DNA of 64,000 nt from Gordonia insulae (GCF_003855095.1 NZ_CP033972.1:930001-994000), one strand, 5' to 3'. Shown: positions 9,472 through 19,299, numbered from the stretch's first letter. The notes: generated by a model not told the origin, from the letters alone. Translations and numbers: made by a program.

Positions 9472-10440
9472 TCAGCCCGGGATGAGCACCGTTGTGCCGG
9501 TGGTGGAGCGTGATTCGAGGTCGCTGTGTGCCTCGGCGGCGTCGGCGAGACGGTAGTGCTGGCCCACGCGTACATCGATGTCACCCTCCGCGACCGCACC
9601 GAGGAACTCCCCGGCACGCCAGCGCAGTTCGTCGGTGTCGGCGATGAAGTGCGCGAGGGTCGGCCGGGTCACCGACAACGAGCCGGCCGCGTTGAGGCGC
9701 TGCAGGTCGAACGGGGGGACCGGCCCGGATGCCGCGCCGAACAGGGCGATGGTGCCGCGAACCGCGGTCGACGCGAGCGACTGTTCGAAGGTGTCGGCGC
9801 CGACGCCGTCGTAGGCCACCGCAACCCCGCGCCCGTCGGTCAGTGAACGGACCTCCTCGGCCAGCGCGTCGCCGTAGCGCAGTACGTGATCGGCACCCGC
9901 CGCCGTCGACAGCGCGGCCTTCTCGTCGCCGGAGACGGTGGTGATGACGCGCAGCCCGCGACGCTTGGCGAGCTGGGTCAGGATCAGCCCGACTCCTCCC
10001 GCTCCCGCGTGGATCAGCACGGTGTCACCGCTCTTCGGGTGCGCGCTGCCGTCGAGGAGGTAGTGCGCGGTCAGGCCCCGCAGCATCGCCGAACCGGCGA
10101 CGTCGTCGGGCACTCCGTCGGGGACGGGTACCGCCCGTGAGGCGGGCACGGCGACGAGTTCGGCATAGCTCGCCGGGCCGTCGACCCAGCAGACCTTGTC
10201 GCCCACGGCGACGCCGTCCACCTCCGCACCCACCGAGACGACCTGTCCGGACGCCTCCGAACCCGGGATGTAGGGCGGGACCGAGGGGTACAGACCCCGC
10301 CGCAGATATGTGTCGATGAAGTTGACCCCGATGGCCGCGGTCCGCACGAGGACCTCGCCCGGTGCCGGGATCGGGTCGTCGACGGTGCCGTATTCCAGAA
10401 CTTCCGGACCGCCGTGGCGGGTCACCTGAATTGCGCGCAT
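9472..10440 (-). CDS. qor: Quinone oxidoreductase (zinc-less MDR family)
   Basis: A 322-aa NADPH:quinone reductase of the medium-chain dehydrogenase/reductase superfamily. It has the GroES-like N-terminal domain (IPGSEASGQVVSVG near residues 58-71) and a Rossmann domain with AGAGGVGLILTQLAKRRG (about 146-163). The zinc-binding cysteines of alcohol dehydrogenases are absent, as in ZTA1/Qor enzymes. Start ATG 10440. A weak TAGAAC lies 6 nt upstream, so transcription may be leaderless. It is divergent from the next gene and in the position of qor (Rv1454c) in M. tuberculosis. Confidence 0.92.
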   Translation of the reverse strand: MRAIQVTRHGGPEVLEYGTVDDPIPAPGEVLVRTAAIGVNFIDTYLRRGLYPSVPPYIPGSEASGQVVSVGAEVDGVAVGDKVCWVDGPASYAELVAVPASRAVPVPDGVPDDVAGSAMLRGLTAHYLLDGSAHPKSGDTVLIHAGAGGVGLILTQLAKRRGLRVITTVSGDEKAALSTAAGADHVLRYGDALAEEVRSLTDGRGVAVAYDGVGADTFEQSLASTAVRGTIALFGAASGPVPPFDLQRLNAAGSLSVTRPTLAHFIADTDELRWRAGEFLGAVAEGDIDVRVGQHYRLADAAEAHSDLESRSTTGTTVLIPG

Positions 10441-10515
10441 GGCACTGTTCTACCGCACCGCCCGTCGGGTACCGCTGCGGGAGCGTGCGGGTGGTGGACC
10501 GGTATGCTCACCGTC

Positions 10516-10899
10516 ATGAGCGAGCAGTCCGAATCGGAGATCACCGACGTGTCGCCAGTGCCCACCGCGGACACCGACATCAAAGGCGTGGTCGGCTCCA
10601 TCAAGGGTTTCATCGGCCGGGAGGGTGGATCGGCCAAGGCCGTGCTGCAGCCGATCGGAGCGGCCGGTGTCCGCATCACGCTCGTCGGTGCAGACGGTGG
10701 CATCCTCGGTGACCGCGTGGTCGCCGATCTGTCGACCGCGCAGGCCGTCGTCGCGGAGATCGACGGCCTCGAGACGGCCGAGTGGGACCGTGATCTGACG
10801 TCGGCGGCGAACGTGTCACCGTCGCACTACCGCAAGATGGCCGGGTGGGTCGCCCGCCAGAAGCGCTTCCCGAAAGCGCGCAATCGCGCGATTCTCTAG
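10516..10899 (+). CDS. Conserved hypothetical protein
   Basis: A 127-aa protein of unknown function. It has a Ser/Glu/Asp-rich N-terminus, then DIKGVVGSIKGFIGREGGSA, and a basic C-terminal tail (VARQKRFPKARNRAIL). There is no signal peptide or membrane segment. It sits where the M. tuberculosis order has the hypothetical gene Rv1455. The ATG at 10516 was chosen because a -10-like TATGCT (10503-10508) lies exactly 7 nt upstream, which would make the message leaderless; an in-frame ATG 12 bp upstream overlaps that box. Its stop shares the palindrome CTAG (10896-10899) with the stop of converging ctaA. Confidence 0.75.
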   Translation: MSEQSESEITDVSPVPTADTDIKGVVGSIKGFIGREGGSAKAVLQPIGAAGVRITLVGADGGILGDRVVADLSTAQAVVAEIDGLETAEWDRDLTSAANVSPSHYRKMAGWVARQKRFPKARNRAIL

Positions 10900-11942
10900 C
10901 GCGCCTCGCCGGCGGGTGACCACCGCTGACCTGCGGTCGGCTCGACCGCGTCCGCAGGGATGTCGTCGGCAGCGGACGTCCGCATGGTGAACTGCAGGAT
11001 CAGCCACGTCGCGGTGATCAGTAGCAGGGCACTGACGGCCATGTGTGCGATCACCAGGACGATCGGCAGTCCGGTGTTGTACTGCACCACTCCGATGACG
11101 CCCTGGAGGGTGAGCAGGCCGACGAACGTGTAGGCGGTCCGACGCTCGGGCAGCTGCAGGACGCGGGCGAACACCGTGATGGCCACGGCGAGTCCGATGA
11201 GCACGAACACCGCATCGGCATGGAGTTGGGTGGCGTGGTCGGGTGCGAGTCCGTTGCGCGGTGCCTCGGTGTCGCCGGCGTGCGGGCCGGAACCCGTCAC
11301 GACCGTGCCGAGATAGATCACCGCCCAGGTCACCAGGTACTGCAACCAGGCCAGTTGCCGGCCCAGCCGGATCCGCGGCCCCGCCGCCTGCGGCGGCGCC
11401 GAGTTCGGCCGGAGGCGATAGACGAGGACCGTCGCACCGGACACCAGCACCATCGACAACACGAAATGCAGCGCCACGACCCACGGGTTCAGTTTCGTCA
11501 GGACGGTGATGCCGCCGATGACGCCCTGGAACGGGATACCCAATGCCAGCAGCGTGACGAGCCACTTGTCGCGCCGGACGGACCGTGCATACCGCAGCAC
11601 CGCGATGAAGGCGCCGATCGCGATGATCGTGAGGACCCAGGTCAACATGCGGTTGCCGAACTCGATCACACCGTGCACGCCGAGTGCGCCGTGCGGGACG
11701 AACGAGTCGTCGGTGCATCGGGGCCACGTGGGGCAGCCGAGTCCCGAGCCGGTGAGACGTACGGCGCCGCCGGTGGCGACGATCCCCACGTTCGCGGCGA
11801 GCAGCGCGACCGTCCACCAATAGACGAACCGGGCGGTCGGCCGACCGAAGCCGGGCACCCGGTCGAATCGGCCGGCGTGACCCGTTTCCGCCGCGTCCGG
11901 CTCGGGGACCTGCGCCGTCGCCGGGGTCTGGGAAGCTGTCAT
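10896..11942 (-). CDS. ctaA: Heme A synthase
   Basis: Membrane heme A synthase (COX15/CtaA family) that oxidises the C8 methyl of heme O to a formyl group for cytochrome aa3 oxidase. The 348-aa product has about eight membrane helices. Candidate heme-ligand His residues are in ALHFVLSMV, QLHADAVFV and IAHMAVSAL, with EFGNRMLTW as the usual first conserved block. A Cys pair is in GLGCPTWPRC in the first loop. ATG 11942 overlaps the stop of the upstream ABC permease (ATGA), so the three genes ABC ATPase, permease and ctaA appear translationally coupled. Confidence 0.93.
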   Translation of the reverse strand: MTASQTPATAQVPEPDAAETGHAGRFDRVPGFGRPTARFVYWWTVALLAANVGIVATGGAVRLTGSGLGCPTWPRCTDDSFVPHGALGVHGVIEFGNRMLTWVLTIIAIGAFIAVLRYARSVRRDKWLVTLLALGIPFQGVIGGITVLTKLNPWVVALHFVLSMVLVSGATVLVYRLRPNSAPPQAAGPRIRLGRQLAWLQYLVTWAVIYLGTVVTGSGPHAGDTEAPRNGLAPDHATQLHADAVFVLIGLAVAITVFARVLQLPERRTAYTFVGLLTLQGVIGVVQYNTGLPIVLVIAHMAVSALLLITATWLILQFTMRTSAADDIPADAVEPTAGQRWSPAGEAR

Positions 11943-12747
11943 TGGAACCGGAACCACCTCACCGCGAGCACCGCGGCAACCGCCGCCCATGCCAGCAACA
12001 CACCTACTCCGAAGAAATCCACCGAACCGTGGGTCGCCTGATCGAGCGCCTCGGTCAACGCCCCGGACGGCACACATCGGGCGATCCAATGGGCCGCGGC
12101 GGGCACCCGATCACCCATCACCACGAGACTGCCGATACCGACCATCGCGAACCACAGCAGATTGGCGAGGGCGAGCACGACCTCGGCCTTGAGTGTCCCG
12201 CCGAGCAGCAGCCCGAGCGCGGAGAACGTGGCCGTCCCGACCGCGATGATCACCACGCCGAGCAGCAGACCCAGCGGCCCGGGTCGCCACCCGAACGCGA
12301 GACCGATCGCACCGATGATCAGCGCCTGCAGGGCGACCACCAGTACCACGGCGATCGACTTGCCGGCGATGATGCCCCAGCGTGGGATCGGCGTGGCGCC
12401 GAGGCGTTTCAGCGCGCCGTACCGGCGGTCGAAACCCACGGCGATGGCCTGCCCGGTGAACGCCGTCGACATCACCGCGACGGTCATGATCGCCGGCACG
12501 AACGTCGTCGCCCGTTCCGCGGCCGAGGTGCCGAGACCGGTGTCCACCGGCAGGAGACACAAGCCGATCAGCAGTGTGATCGGGATGAACATGGTCAGCA
12601 GCAACTGCTCGCCGTTGCGCAGCAACAGGGTCAGCTCCATGCGCGACTGCGCCGCGAGGATCGCCGGCAGCGACGCGGCACGTGGCCGGGGGCGAAGGTA
12701 CCCGGGGCGAATCGGTTGGCGGAGTTCGTCGCCAGGGGAGGGGTCAT
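11939..12747 (-). pseudogene. ABC-2 type permease, frameshifted near its N-terminus
   Basis: Membrane subunit of an ABC exporter; its partner ATPase gene lies immediately upstream. The natural start, ATG 12747, overlaps the ATPase stop (ATGA) and reads MTPPLATNSANRFAPGTFAPG, then runs out of frame after about 21 codons at a run of five C (minus strand; + strand 12688-12692). Adding one base there restores 269 codons, continuing PRAASLPAILAAQSRMELTL into six hydrophobic segments. Read without repair, translation could only begin at ATG 12640, losing about 36 residues before helix 1. It may be an assembly indel, a real mutation or programmed -1 slippage. It is the neighbour of ctaA, as with Rv1457c in M. 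tuberculosis. Confidence 0.8.
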
Positions 12748-13763
12748 GAGCGCAGCGCCCGTCCGGTCAGATCGAGGAAGACGTCGGACAGGCTGCGTGT
12801 CTCCACACGTAGATCGGTGGCGAGGACGTTGATCTTGGCGCACCACGCGGTCACGGTCGCCAGGACCTGGGGCGTGACCGGACCGTGCACCAGGTAGCAG
12901 CCGGGCGCGGTCTCGGTGCAGCGATAGTCCTCGGGCAGGGCGAGCAGGAGGTTCGACACGTCGAGGCCGCGGGGCGCCGAGAAGCGCAGTTCGTTCTCTG
13001 CGCCGCGGCTGGTCAGGTCGGCGGGCGTCCCGGCCGCGACGACCCGTCCGTGGTCGATGATCACGACCTGGTCGGCGAGCTCCTCCGCCTCGTCCATGAG
13101 ATGGGTGGTCAACAGGACCGACACACCATCGCTACGGAGGCGATCGATCAACTCCCACACCATGATTCGTGCGTGGGCGTCAAGTCCTGCGGTCGGTTCG
13201 TCGAGGAACACCAGCTCCGGACGCCCCACGATGGCGCAGGCCAGCGACAGGCGCTGCTGTTGCCCGCCGGACAGCCGCCGGAACGGGGTCCGAGCGCAGT
13301 CACCGAGTCCGAGCGCGTCGAGCAGCCAGGAGGGGTCGACGGGGTCTGCGCTGTATGCGGCGCACAGCCGCAACATCTCCTCGGCACGCGCGCCCGGGTA
13401 GGCGCCGCCACCCTGCAACATCACACCGATCCGCCGCCGCAACGCGTCGTTGTCCGCCACCGGGTCGAGGCCCAGGACACGGATGTCGCCGGCGTCGGGG
13501 GTCAGGAAGCCCTCGCACATCTCCACCGTGGTCGTCTTGCCTGCGCCGTTCGGGCCGAGGAGGGCGAGGATCGTGCCGGTCTCGAGTCGGAGGTCGAGGC
13601 CGTCCACCGCGGTGCGGTCGCCGTAGCGTTTGACCACGCCGGTCAGGCGCACCGCAGGTGCGGGCGTCGGGGCCTCCGCGCTCACCGTGCGGCCAGCGGT
13701 CGACCGATGATCAGGTCGTTGATCATCATCTCGGTACCGCTCCCGCATCGTCGTGCCACGCAC
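12744..13763 (-). CDS. ABC transporter ATP-binding protein
   Basis: Cytosolic ATPase of a DrrA/CcmA-like exporter. Walker A is LGPNGAGKTTT (about residues 69-79), the Q-loop is VMLQGGGAYPGA, the signature LSGGQQQRLSLA (about 159-170) and Walker B LVFLDEPTAGLD. A C-terminal domain of about 90 residues follows, as in DrrA-type subunits. The GTG at 13763 lies 7 nt after a -10-like TAGTCT and may be a leaderless start; ATG 13748 and GTG 13685 are alternatives. It is coupled by ATGA to the permease. The exported substrate is unknown. The conserved link to ctaA suggests a role around heme or oxidase assembly, but that is only inference. Confidence 0.88.
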   Translation of the reverse strand: MRGTTMRERYRDDDQRPDHRSTAGRTVSAEAPTPAPAVRLTGVVKRYGDRTAVDGLDLRLETGTILALLGPNGAGKTTTVEMCEGFLTPDAGDIRVLGLDPVADNDALRRRIGVMLQGGGAYPGARAEEMLRLCAAYSADPVDPSWLLDALGLGDCARTPFRRLSGGQQQRLSLACAIVGRPELVFLDEPTAGLDAHARIMVWELIDRLRSDGVSVLLTTHLMDEAEELADQVVIIDHGRVVAAGTPADLTSRGAENELRFSAPRGLDVSNLLLALPEDYRCTETAPGCYLVHGPVTPQVLATVTAWCAKINVLATDLRVETRSLSDVFLDLTGRALRS

Positions 13764-13829
13764 ACCCGCCAGACTATTCGTTCGCCGCCGTCGTCCAAAA
13801 ACTGCGGCCGGGTGCCGACCGTCCGGGCG

Positions 13830-15683
13830 TCAGTCGACGTCGACCTTCTCGGGGGCGGTCGCGCGTGCCCGGCGTGCACGCCACCAGCGATGCACCGGCA
13901 GGTCCTCGAAGAACAGTGCGGTCATCACGGCGACCATGATCACGCCGGCCAGGAGTCCTTGGGCGAGTACGACTCCGCTGGTGTTCGAACTCGTCGGCAT
14001 CACCACGATGGCGATGATCGCCGAGACCGCGATCGTCGTGAGGCGGAACCACGGGCGGGTCGCCCAGGCGGCGAGCGGGATGACCGCCCACAGCAGATAC
14101 CACGCCTGGACGAACGGGAAGAAGACGACAACTGTGGCCATTGACACACCCAGGGCGCCCAGCGGGTGCAGGCGGCCACCGAGCGACGCGAGCATCCACC
14201 GCACGATGAACACCGCGGCGACCAGCTGACCGAGCGGACGACCGACCTCGAGGATCGCCTGGGTCTGGTCGCCGAGTCCGAGTCCGACACCTATTCGTCC
14301 GGTGGTCACCGACAGCAGGGTCGGCATCGACATCCACGACCGCACCACATCGCCGGTGGACAGCGTGCTGGTCCATCCGAAGCCGAGTCCGGTGCCCACG
14401 CAGATACCGACCATGACGACGACGAGGACGGTCGCATAGAAGGCGGCCGATGCGGCCAGGGCGGCGACCGATCGTCGGGACCGTTCCCACCATTGGCCGA
14501 TCGGCGCGTGGCGCAGGGCGGGCAGGATCGCACCCCAGCGCTGGGCCAGCGCGATGCCGACGAACCCGAGCGCCAACATCGAGGTCACCTTGACCATCGC
14601 CGACGCGGAGATCACCGCCGCTCCCGCGATGAGGGTCCAGCCGGCCGCCGACGGCCAGTACGACCCGGCTCTGCGTAATCGATCGCTGCCGTAGATCGCG
14701 CGGAACGACAGCTCGAGGCCGACGAGCATCAGCCCGAGCATCAGCGCCTCGTTGTGGATGCCGCCGACGAGATGCAGGATCAGCAGCGGATTCATCGCCC
14801 CCAGCCAGAGCGCGGCCACCGACGACACGCCACATCGTCGGGCCAGCCGGGGCAGCGCCCACACGATCAGCGCGATGCCGACCAGGGCCACCAGGCGATG
14901 CAGGAAGATCGCCGCGGTGATGTTGTCGCCGGTGACAGCGGTGATGCCCTTGCCGATCCAGAGGAACAGCGGCCCGTACGGCGCGGGTGTGTCGCGCCAC
15001 AGATTGGGTACCGAACGCGTGAGCACATGATCGACGCCGAGTCCACGCACCGGACTGATCACGTAGGGGTCCATGCCGCGGAACGCGATCGCACTCTGAG
15101 CGAGATAGGAGTAGATGTCCTTGGACAGCAGCGGCGGGGCCACGATGATCGGTGCGATCCACAGCATCAGCGTGCGGTCGGCCTGGGTGCGGGTCATCCG
15201 CCGTTCGGGGCTCCGGCCGCGGCGCACCTCGACGCTGAACCGCCCGACGGCGAAGCGGCCGAGCAACAGCCACGCCACGACGAGCATGATGGTCCCGCCG
15301 ATCGACATCGTGAGGGCGGTACTCCACATCCGGGACGGCAGGGACAGCACCCGCATCCCCGCGACCGGGTTCTGCAGCACGGGTATCGCGCCGGTGCCGA
15401 GCGAGCCGATGAGCAGCAACACCGAGCCCGTCGCGCCGAACAGCTTGATCCGGAGGAGGCGACGGTTCTCCGCCTCGTTCAGCGGGCCGACCTCGCGCTC
15501 GTCGTCGTGGAGGCGTGCGACGGTCTTGCCGTAATCGCCACGCCGGTCGATGGTGTCGCCGGCGTACGGGCCCGGGGCGTGTCGGGATCTGCTCAGGCCG
15601 AGATAGGCCGCCGCACGCCGCAGGAGCGTGGTGCTCTGGCGCAGCGAGCGGCCCCGACCCCGCGTCACTGTGGTTTCTGGCAC
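13830..15683 (-). CDS. mptB: Alpha-(1->6)-mannopyranosyltransferase MptB-like
   Basis: A 617-aa polytopic GT-C glycosyltransferase. MptB uses polyprenyl-phosphate mannose to start the alpha-1,6-mannan core of lipomannan and lipoarabinomannan on the outer face of the membrane. About 13 hydrophobic segments are visible. The first periplasmic loop carries APPLLSKDIYSYLAQS, with the acidic residue expected for GT-C catalysis, and WRDTPAPYGPLFLW follows. The start is GTG 15683, exactly 7 nt after TAGAGT, indicating a leaderless mRNA. The acidic-basic tail ends RATAPEKVDVD. It is divergent from sufR as in M. tuberculosis (Rv1459c/Rv1460). Confidence 0.9.
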   Translation of the reverse strand: MPETTVTRGRGRSLRQSTTLLRRAAAYLGLSRSRHAPGPYAGDTIDRRGDYGKTVARLHDDEREVGPLNEAENRRLLRIKLFGATGSVLLLIGSLGTGAIPVLQNPVAGMRVLSLPSRMWSTALTMSIGGTIMLVVAWLLLGRFAVGRFSVEVRRGRSPERRMTRTQADRTLMLWIAPIIVAPPLLSKDIYSYLAQSAIAFRGMDPYVISPVRGLGVDHVLTRSVPNLWRDTPAPYGPLFLWIGKGITAVTGDNITAAIFLHRLVALVGIALIVWALPRLARRCGVSSVAALWLGAMNPLLILHLVGGIHNEALMLGLMLVGLELSFRAIYGSDRLRRAGSYWPSAAGWTLIAGAAVISASAMVKVTSMLALGFVGIALAQRWGAILPALRHAPIGQWWERSRRSVAALAASAAFYATVLVVVMVGICVGTGLGFGWTSTLSTGDVVRSWMSMPTLLSVTTGRIGVGLGLGDQTQAILEVGRPLGQLVAAVFIVRWMLASLGGRLHPLGALGVSMATVVVFFPFVQAWYLLWAVIPLAAWATRPWFRLTTIAVSAIIAIVVMPTSSNTSGVVLAQGLLAGVIMVAVMTALFFEDLPVHRWWRARRARATAPEKVDVD

Positions 15684-15789
15684 GCCGACGACTCTAGACG
15701 GTGGCCCGCGCGCGGACCCGGCGTGCCACGACCCGCCCGTGGCGGCCCGGTAAGGGCAGCCTTGCTGGCACCTGGGAAGCAATTACGTC

Positions 15790-15804
15790 ACACTTGTGTT
15801 GTGA
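15790..15804. promoter_or_regulatory. SufR operator overlapping the sufR start
   Basis: The sequence ACACT-TGTGT-TGTGA spans 15790-15804. It fits the inverted repeat ACACT-N5-TGTGA that I recall being described as the binding site of mycobacterial SufR upstream of its own operon. It covers the GTG start at 15801, so bound SufR would block transcription or initiation directly. The match is seen; function is by analogy. Confidence 0.75.
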
Positions 15805-16619
15805 AAACCATGAGGAGCGATACCGTGCTGCCCGACAGCACGTCCACCGCCCCCGCCGATGGTGGTGTCAACGCCGGCATCCATCACGACGGGCAGACGC
15901 GTGCGTCCGTGGTTTCCCTGCTGGTCGAGGACGGTCCACTGACCGCGACCGAGATCGCCGACCGGCTGGGCATCAGTGCCGCGGGTGTGCGCAGGCACCT
16001 CGACGTACTGGCCGAGGCGGGTGATGTCGAGGCGTCATCGTCGGGATTCGGCAGACGCGGACGTGGCCGGCCGGCCAAGTGGTTCCAACTCACCGCCACC
16101 GGTCGCGGCAAGTTGCGCCACGCTTACGACGACCTCGCCGGCGCGGCGATGCGCAGGTTGCGCACCGTCGGCGGCGAAGCAGCTGTTGAGGCGTTCGCCC
16201 GCGATCGCGTCGAGGAGATCGTCGCGGATGTCGTTCCCGCCGAGGAGTCGGGATCGATCGCGACGACGGTCAACGAGATCGCCGACGCGCTCACCAGCGC
16301 CGGGTTCGCGGCCAACACCCGCGAGGTCGGCACGGGCATGCAGATCTGCCAGCACCACTGCCCGGTGGCACATGTCGCCGCCGAGTTCCCGGAACTCTGC
16401 GAAGCGGAGACCGCGATCTTCACCGAATTGCTCGGGACCCATGTGCAGCGACTGGCGACCATCGCCAACGGGGACTGCGCCTGCACCACCCATGTTCCGC
16501 TGCACCCACCCCCGGACGGCGCCCGTGCCCCATCCGGGAGCACCACGACGATGACAGTGAGCGATGCACAGCCCGCATCCGCCCATCCGAAGAAGACGAG
16601 TCGAAAGGCCTCGCGATGA
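15801..16619 (+). CDS. sufR: SufR, Fe-S cluster-sensing repressor of the suf operon
   Basis: A 272-aa winged-helix regulator that carries an Fe-S cluster and represses the suf operon when clusters are plentiful. The HTH lies around [20 protein letters not shown] (about residues 51-70), followed by a wing with [13 protein letters not shown]-terminal cysteines suited to cluster binding are in [16 protein letters not shown] and [11 protein letters not shown] 15801 lies inside the operator; ATG 15810 is an alternative start. A proline/serine-rich tail of about 45 residues follows the last Cys pair. The stop overlaps sufB by 4 bp (ATGA). Confidence 0.92.
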   Translation: MKTMRSDTVLPDSTSTAPADGGVNAGIHHDGQTRASVVSLLVEDGPLTATEIADRLGISAAGVRRHLDVLAEAGDVEASSSGFGRRGRGRPAKWFQLTATGRGKLRHAYDDLAGAAMRRLRTVGGEAAVEAFARDRVEEIVADVVPAEESGSIATTVNEIADALTSAGFAANTREVGTGMQICQHHCPVAHVAAEFPELCEAETAIFTELLGTHVQRLATIANGDCACTTHVPLHPPPDGARAPSGSTTTMTVSDAQPASAHPKKTSRKASR

Positions 16620-18094
16620 CAGTCACCGAACCAACCGCGACCGACACCGCCGCCCCAGTGGGATCCACGCCGACCAAGCCGTCCCCGCTCACCCAAGAGG
16701 AGACAATCGCTTCGCTGGGCACGTACGGCTACGGCTGGGCCGACTCCGACGTGGCCGGGGCGAGCGCCCAGCGCGGTTTGTCCGACGCGGTCGTCGCCGA
16801 CATCTCGGCCAAGAAGAGCGAGCCCGAGTGGATGCTCGAGCAGCGTCTCAAGGCCCTGCGCATCTTCGACCGCAAGCCGATGCCCCACTGGGGCTCCGAT
16901 CTCAGCGGCATCGACTTCGACAACATCAAGTACTTCGTGCGGTCCAGTGAGAAGCAGGCCGCCACCTGGGATGACCTGCCCGAGGACATCAAGAACACCT
17001 ACGACAAGCTCGGCATCCCCGAGGCGGAGAAGCAGCGCCTCGTGTCCGGGGTCGCGGCACAGTACGAGTCGGAGGTCGTCTACCACTCCATCCGTGAGGA
17101 CCTGGAGAAGCAGGGCGTGATCTTCCTCGACACCGACACCGCGCTCAAGGAGCATCCGGAGATCTTCCAGGAGTACTTCGGTTCGGTGATCCCGGCCGGC
17201 GACAACAAGTTCTCCGCCCTCAACACGGCCGTCTGGTCCGGTGGCTCGTTCATCTACGTCCCGCCGGGTGTCCACGTCGACATCCCGCTGCAGGCCTACT
17301 TCCGGATCAACACCGAGAACATGGGCCAGTTCGAGCGGACCCTGATCATCGTCGACGAGGGTGCCTACGTGCATTACGTCGAGGGTTGTACCGCGCCGAT
17401 CTACAAGACCGACTCGCTGCACTCCGCGGTAGTCGAGATCATCGTCAAGAAGGGCGGTCGCTGCCGGTACACGACCATCCAGAACTGGTCGAACAACGTC
17501 TACAACCTGGTGACCAAGCGCGCCAAGGCCGAGGCCGGCGCCACCATGGAGTGGGTCGACGGCAACATCGGTTCCAAGGTGACGATGAAGTACCCGGCCG
17601 TGTGGATGACTGGCGAGCACGCCAAGGGTGAGGTGCTCTCCGTCGCGTTCGCCGGCCCGGGCCAGCACCAGGACACCGGCTCCAAGATGGTCCACCTGGC
17701 GCCTAATACCTCGAGCAACATCATCTCGAAGTCGGTGGCCCGCGGCGGTGGACGCGCCTCCTATCGCGGTCTGATCAAGATCAACAACGGTGCGCACGGC
17801 AGTCGCTCGACGGTGAAGTGCGATGCCCTGCTGGTCGACACGATCTCGCGCAGCGACACCTATCCGTACGTCGACATCCGAGAGGACGACGTGACGATGG
17901 GCCACGAGGCCACCGTGTCGAAGGTCAGTGATGACCAGCTCTTCTATCTGATGAGCCGGGGTCTGACCGAGGACGAGGCGATGGCCATGGTGGTGCGCGG
18001 ATTCGTCGAGCCGATCGCCAAGGAACTCCCGATGGAGTACGCGCTCGAACTCAACCGCCTCATCGAACTGCAGATGGAAGGAGCCGTCGGCTGA
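16616..18094 (+). CDS. sufB: Fe-S cluster assembly protein SufB
   Basis: A 492-aa scaffold subunit of the SufBCD complex, on which Fe-S clusters are built. Diagnostic blocks are [33 protein letters not shown] (the Cys in GCTAP is the usual acceptor region), [20 protein letters not shown] and, near the end, [20 protein letters not shown]. There is no intein, unlike M. tuberculosis SufB (Rv1461), which carries one. The start overlaps sufR (ATGA) and the stop shares one base with sufD (TGATG). Confidence 0.97.
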   Translation: MTVTEPTATDTAAPVGSTPTKPSPLTQEETIASLGTYGYGWADSDVAGASAQRGLSDAVVADISAKKSEPEWMLEQRLKALRIFDRKPMPHWGSDLSGIDFDNIKYFVRSSEKQAATWDDLPEDIKNTYDKLGIPEAEKQRLVSGVAAQYESEVVYHSIREDLEKQGVIFLDTDTALKEHPEIFQEYFGSVIPAGDNKFSALNTAVWSGGSFIYVPPGVHVDIPLQAYFRINTENMGQFERTLIIVDEGAYVHYVEGCTAPIYKTDSLHSAVVEIIVKKGGRCRYTTIQNWSNNVYNLVTKRAKAEAGATMEWVDGNIGSKVTMKYPAVWMTGEHAKGEVLSVAFAGPGQHQDTGSKMVHLAPNTSSNIISKSVARGGGRASYRGLIKINNGAHGSRSTVKCDALLVDTISRSDTYPYVDIREDDVTMGHEATVSKVSDDQLFYLMSRGLTEDEAMAMVVRGFVEPIAKELPMEYALELNRLIELQMEGAVG

Positions 18095-19299
18095 TGGCAG
18101 ATCCCACATTGCCCGTCGCGTCGACGCCGGTCGCACCCGCGGACCGCGGCGAAGCCGGCCCGGTCAACAAGGGTGAGATGTTCACCTCGTTCGACGTCGA
18201 TGCGTTCGAGGTGCCCAGTCCGCGCGAAGAGGTGTGGCGGTTCACTCCGTTCCGCCGGTTACGCGGACTACACGACGGCTCGGCACAGCGCACCGCTGAT
18301 CCGACGATCGTCGTCTCCGGGTCCACTGACGGCGTGACGGTCGAGACCGTCGGCCGCGACGACGCACGGCTGGGCGACGGCGGCGTGCCCTTCGATCGCG
18401 TTGCCGCACAGGCATACTCGTCGTTCTCTGACGCGACTGTGGTAACCGTGGCGCGTGAGGTGGAGCTCGCCGAGCCGGTCGTGATCGATCTGACCGGTCC
18501 GGGCGCGGGCGAGGTGGCCTTCGGGCACATCCAGATCCGTCTCGAACAGTTCGCCCGAGCCGTCGTCGTGCTCGACCAGAAGGGTGGGGGCACCTACGCG
18601 GAGAACGTCGAGTTCGTGGTGGGGGACAGTGCGGCACTGACCGTCGTCAACGTCCACGACTGGGACGACGACGCCGTGCACGTCGCCGCCCACCACATCC
18701 GCGTCGGCCGCGATGCCGTCGTGCGTCACTTCGCGATCAGCCTCGGTGGCAACCTCGTTCGACTCTGTCCGGTGGTGCATTACGACGCCCCCGGTGGCGA
18801 CGTCGAACTCTGGGGTCTCTACTTCGCCGACGCCGGTCAGCATCTCGAGCAGCGCCTGCTCGTCGACCACAGTCAGCCCAATTGTCGCTCGAATGTGGTG
18901 TACAAGGGCGCGCTGCAAGGAGATCTGAGCGGTGACCGTTCGCGCGAGGCGCACACGGTCTGGATCGGCGACGTGCTGATCCGGCCGGCGGCCGAGGGCA
19001 CTGACACCTTCGAGCTCAACCGCAACCTCGTGCTGACCGACAACGCCCGTGCCGACTCGGTGCCCAACCTGGAGATCGAGACCGGAGAGATCGTCGGCGC
19101 CGGACATGCCAGCGCCACCGGACGCTTCGACGACGAGCAGCTGTTCTACCTGCAGGCGCGTGGCATCCCGGAGGACCTGGCGCGACGTCTGGTGATCCGC
19201 GGGTTCTTCCGCGAGATCATCGCGAAGATCTCCGTCCCCGATCTGCGCGAGCGGCTCGAGGCGGCCATCGAGTCCGAGCTCGAACTCGCCGGCGCCTGA
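18094..19299 (+). CDS. sufD: Fe-S cluster assembly protein SufD
   Basis: A 401-aa partner of SufB in the SufB1C2D1 scaffold. It shares the beta-helix core and the C-terminal signature FDDEQLFYLQARGIPEDLARRL followed by GFFREIIAKI. The N-terminal SREEVWR-like helix region reads SPREEVWRFTPFRRLRGLHD (about residues 44-63). The ATG overlaps the sufB stop by one base. A 117-bp gap follows before sufC; it holds no ORF and no clear hairpin. Confidence 0.95.
   Translation: MADPTLPVASTPVAPADRGEAGPVNKGEMFTSFDVDAFEVPSPREEVWRFTPFRRLRGLHDGSAQRTADPTIVVSGSTDGVTVETVGRDDARLGDGGVPFDRVAAQAYSSFSDATVVTVAREVELAEPVVIDLTGPGAGEVAFGHIQIRLEQFARAVVVLDQKGGGTYAENVEFVVGDSAALTVVNVHDWDDDAVHVAAHHIRVGRDAVVRHFAISLGGNLVRLCPVVHYDAPGGDVELWGLYFADAGQHLEQRLLVDHSQPNCRSNVVYKGALQGDLSGDRSREAHTVWIGDVLIRPAAEGTDTFELNRNLVLTDNARADSVPNLEIETGEIVGAGHASATGRFDDEQLFYLQARGIPEDLARRLVIRGFFREIIAKISVPDLRERLEAAIESELELAGA

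Noticed and set aside
15730..15765. Iron box between mptB and sufR (AAGGGCAGCCTT)
   Set aside because: Short imperfect symmetry with poor match to the DtxR/IdeR consensus; the SufR site explains control better.
16124..18136. Very long minus-strand frame opposite sufB
   Set aside because: It lies wholly antisense to the highly conserved sufR and sufB and shows no family motif.
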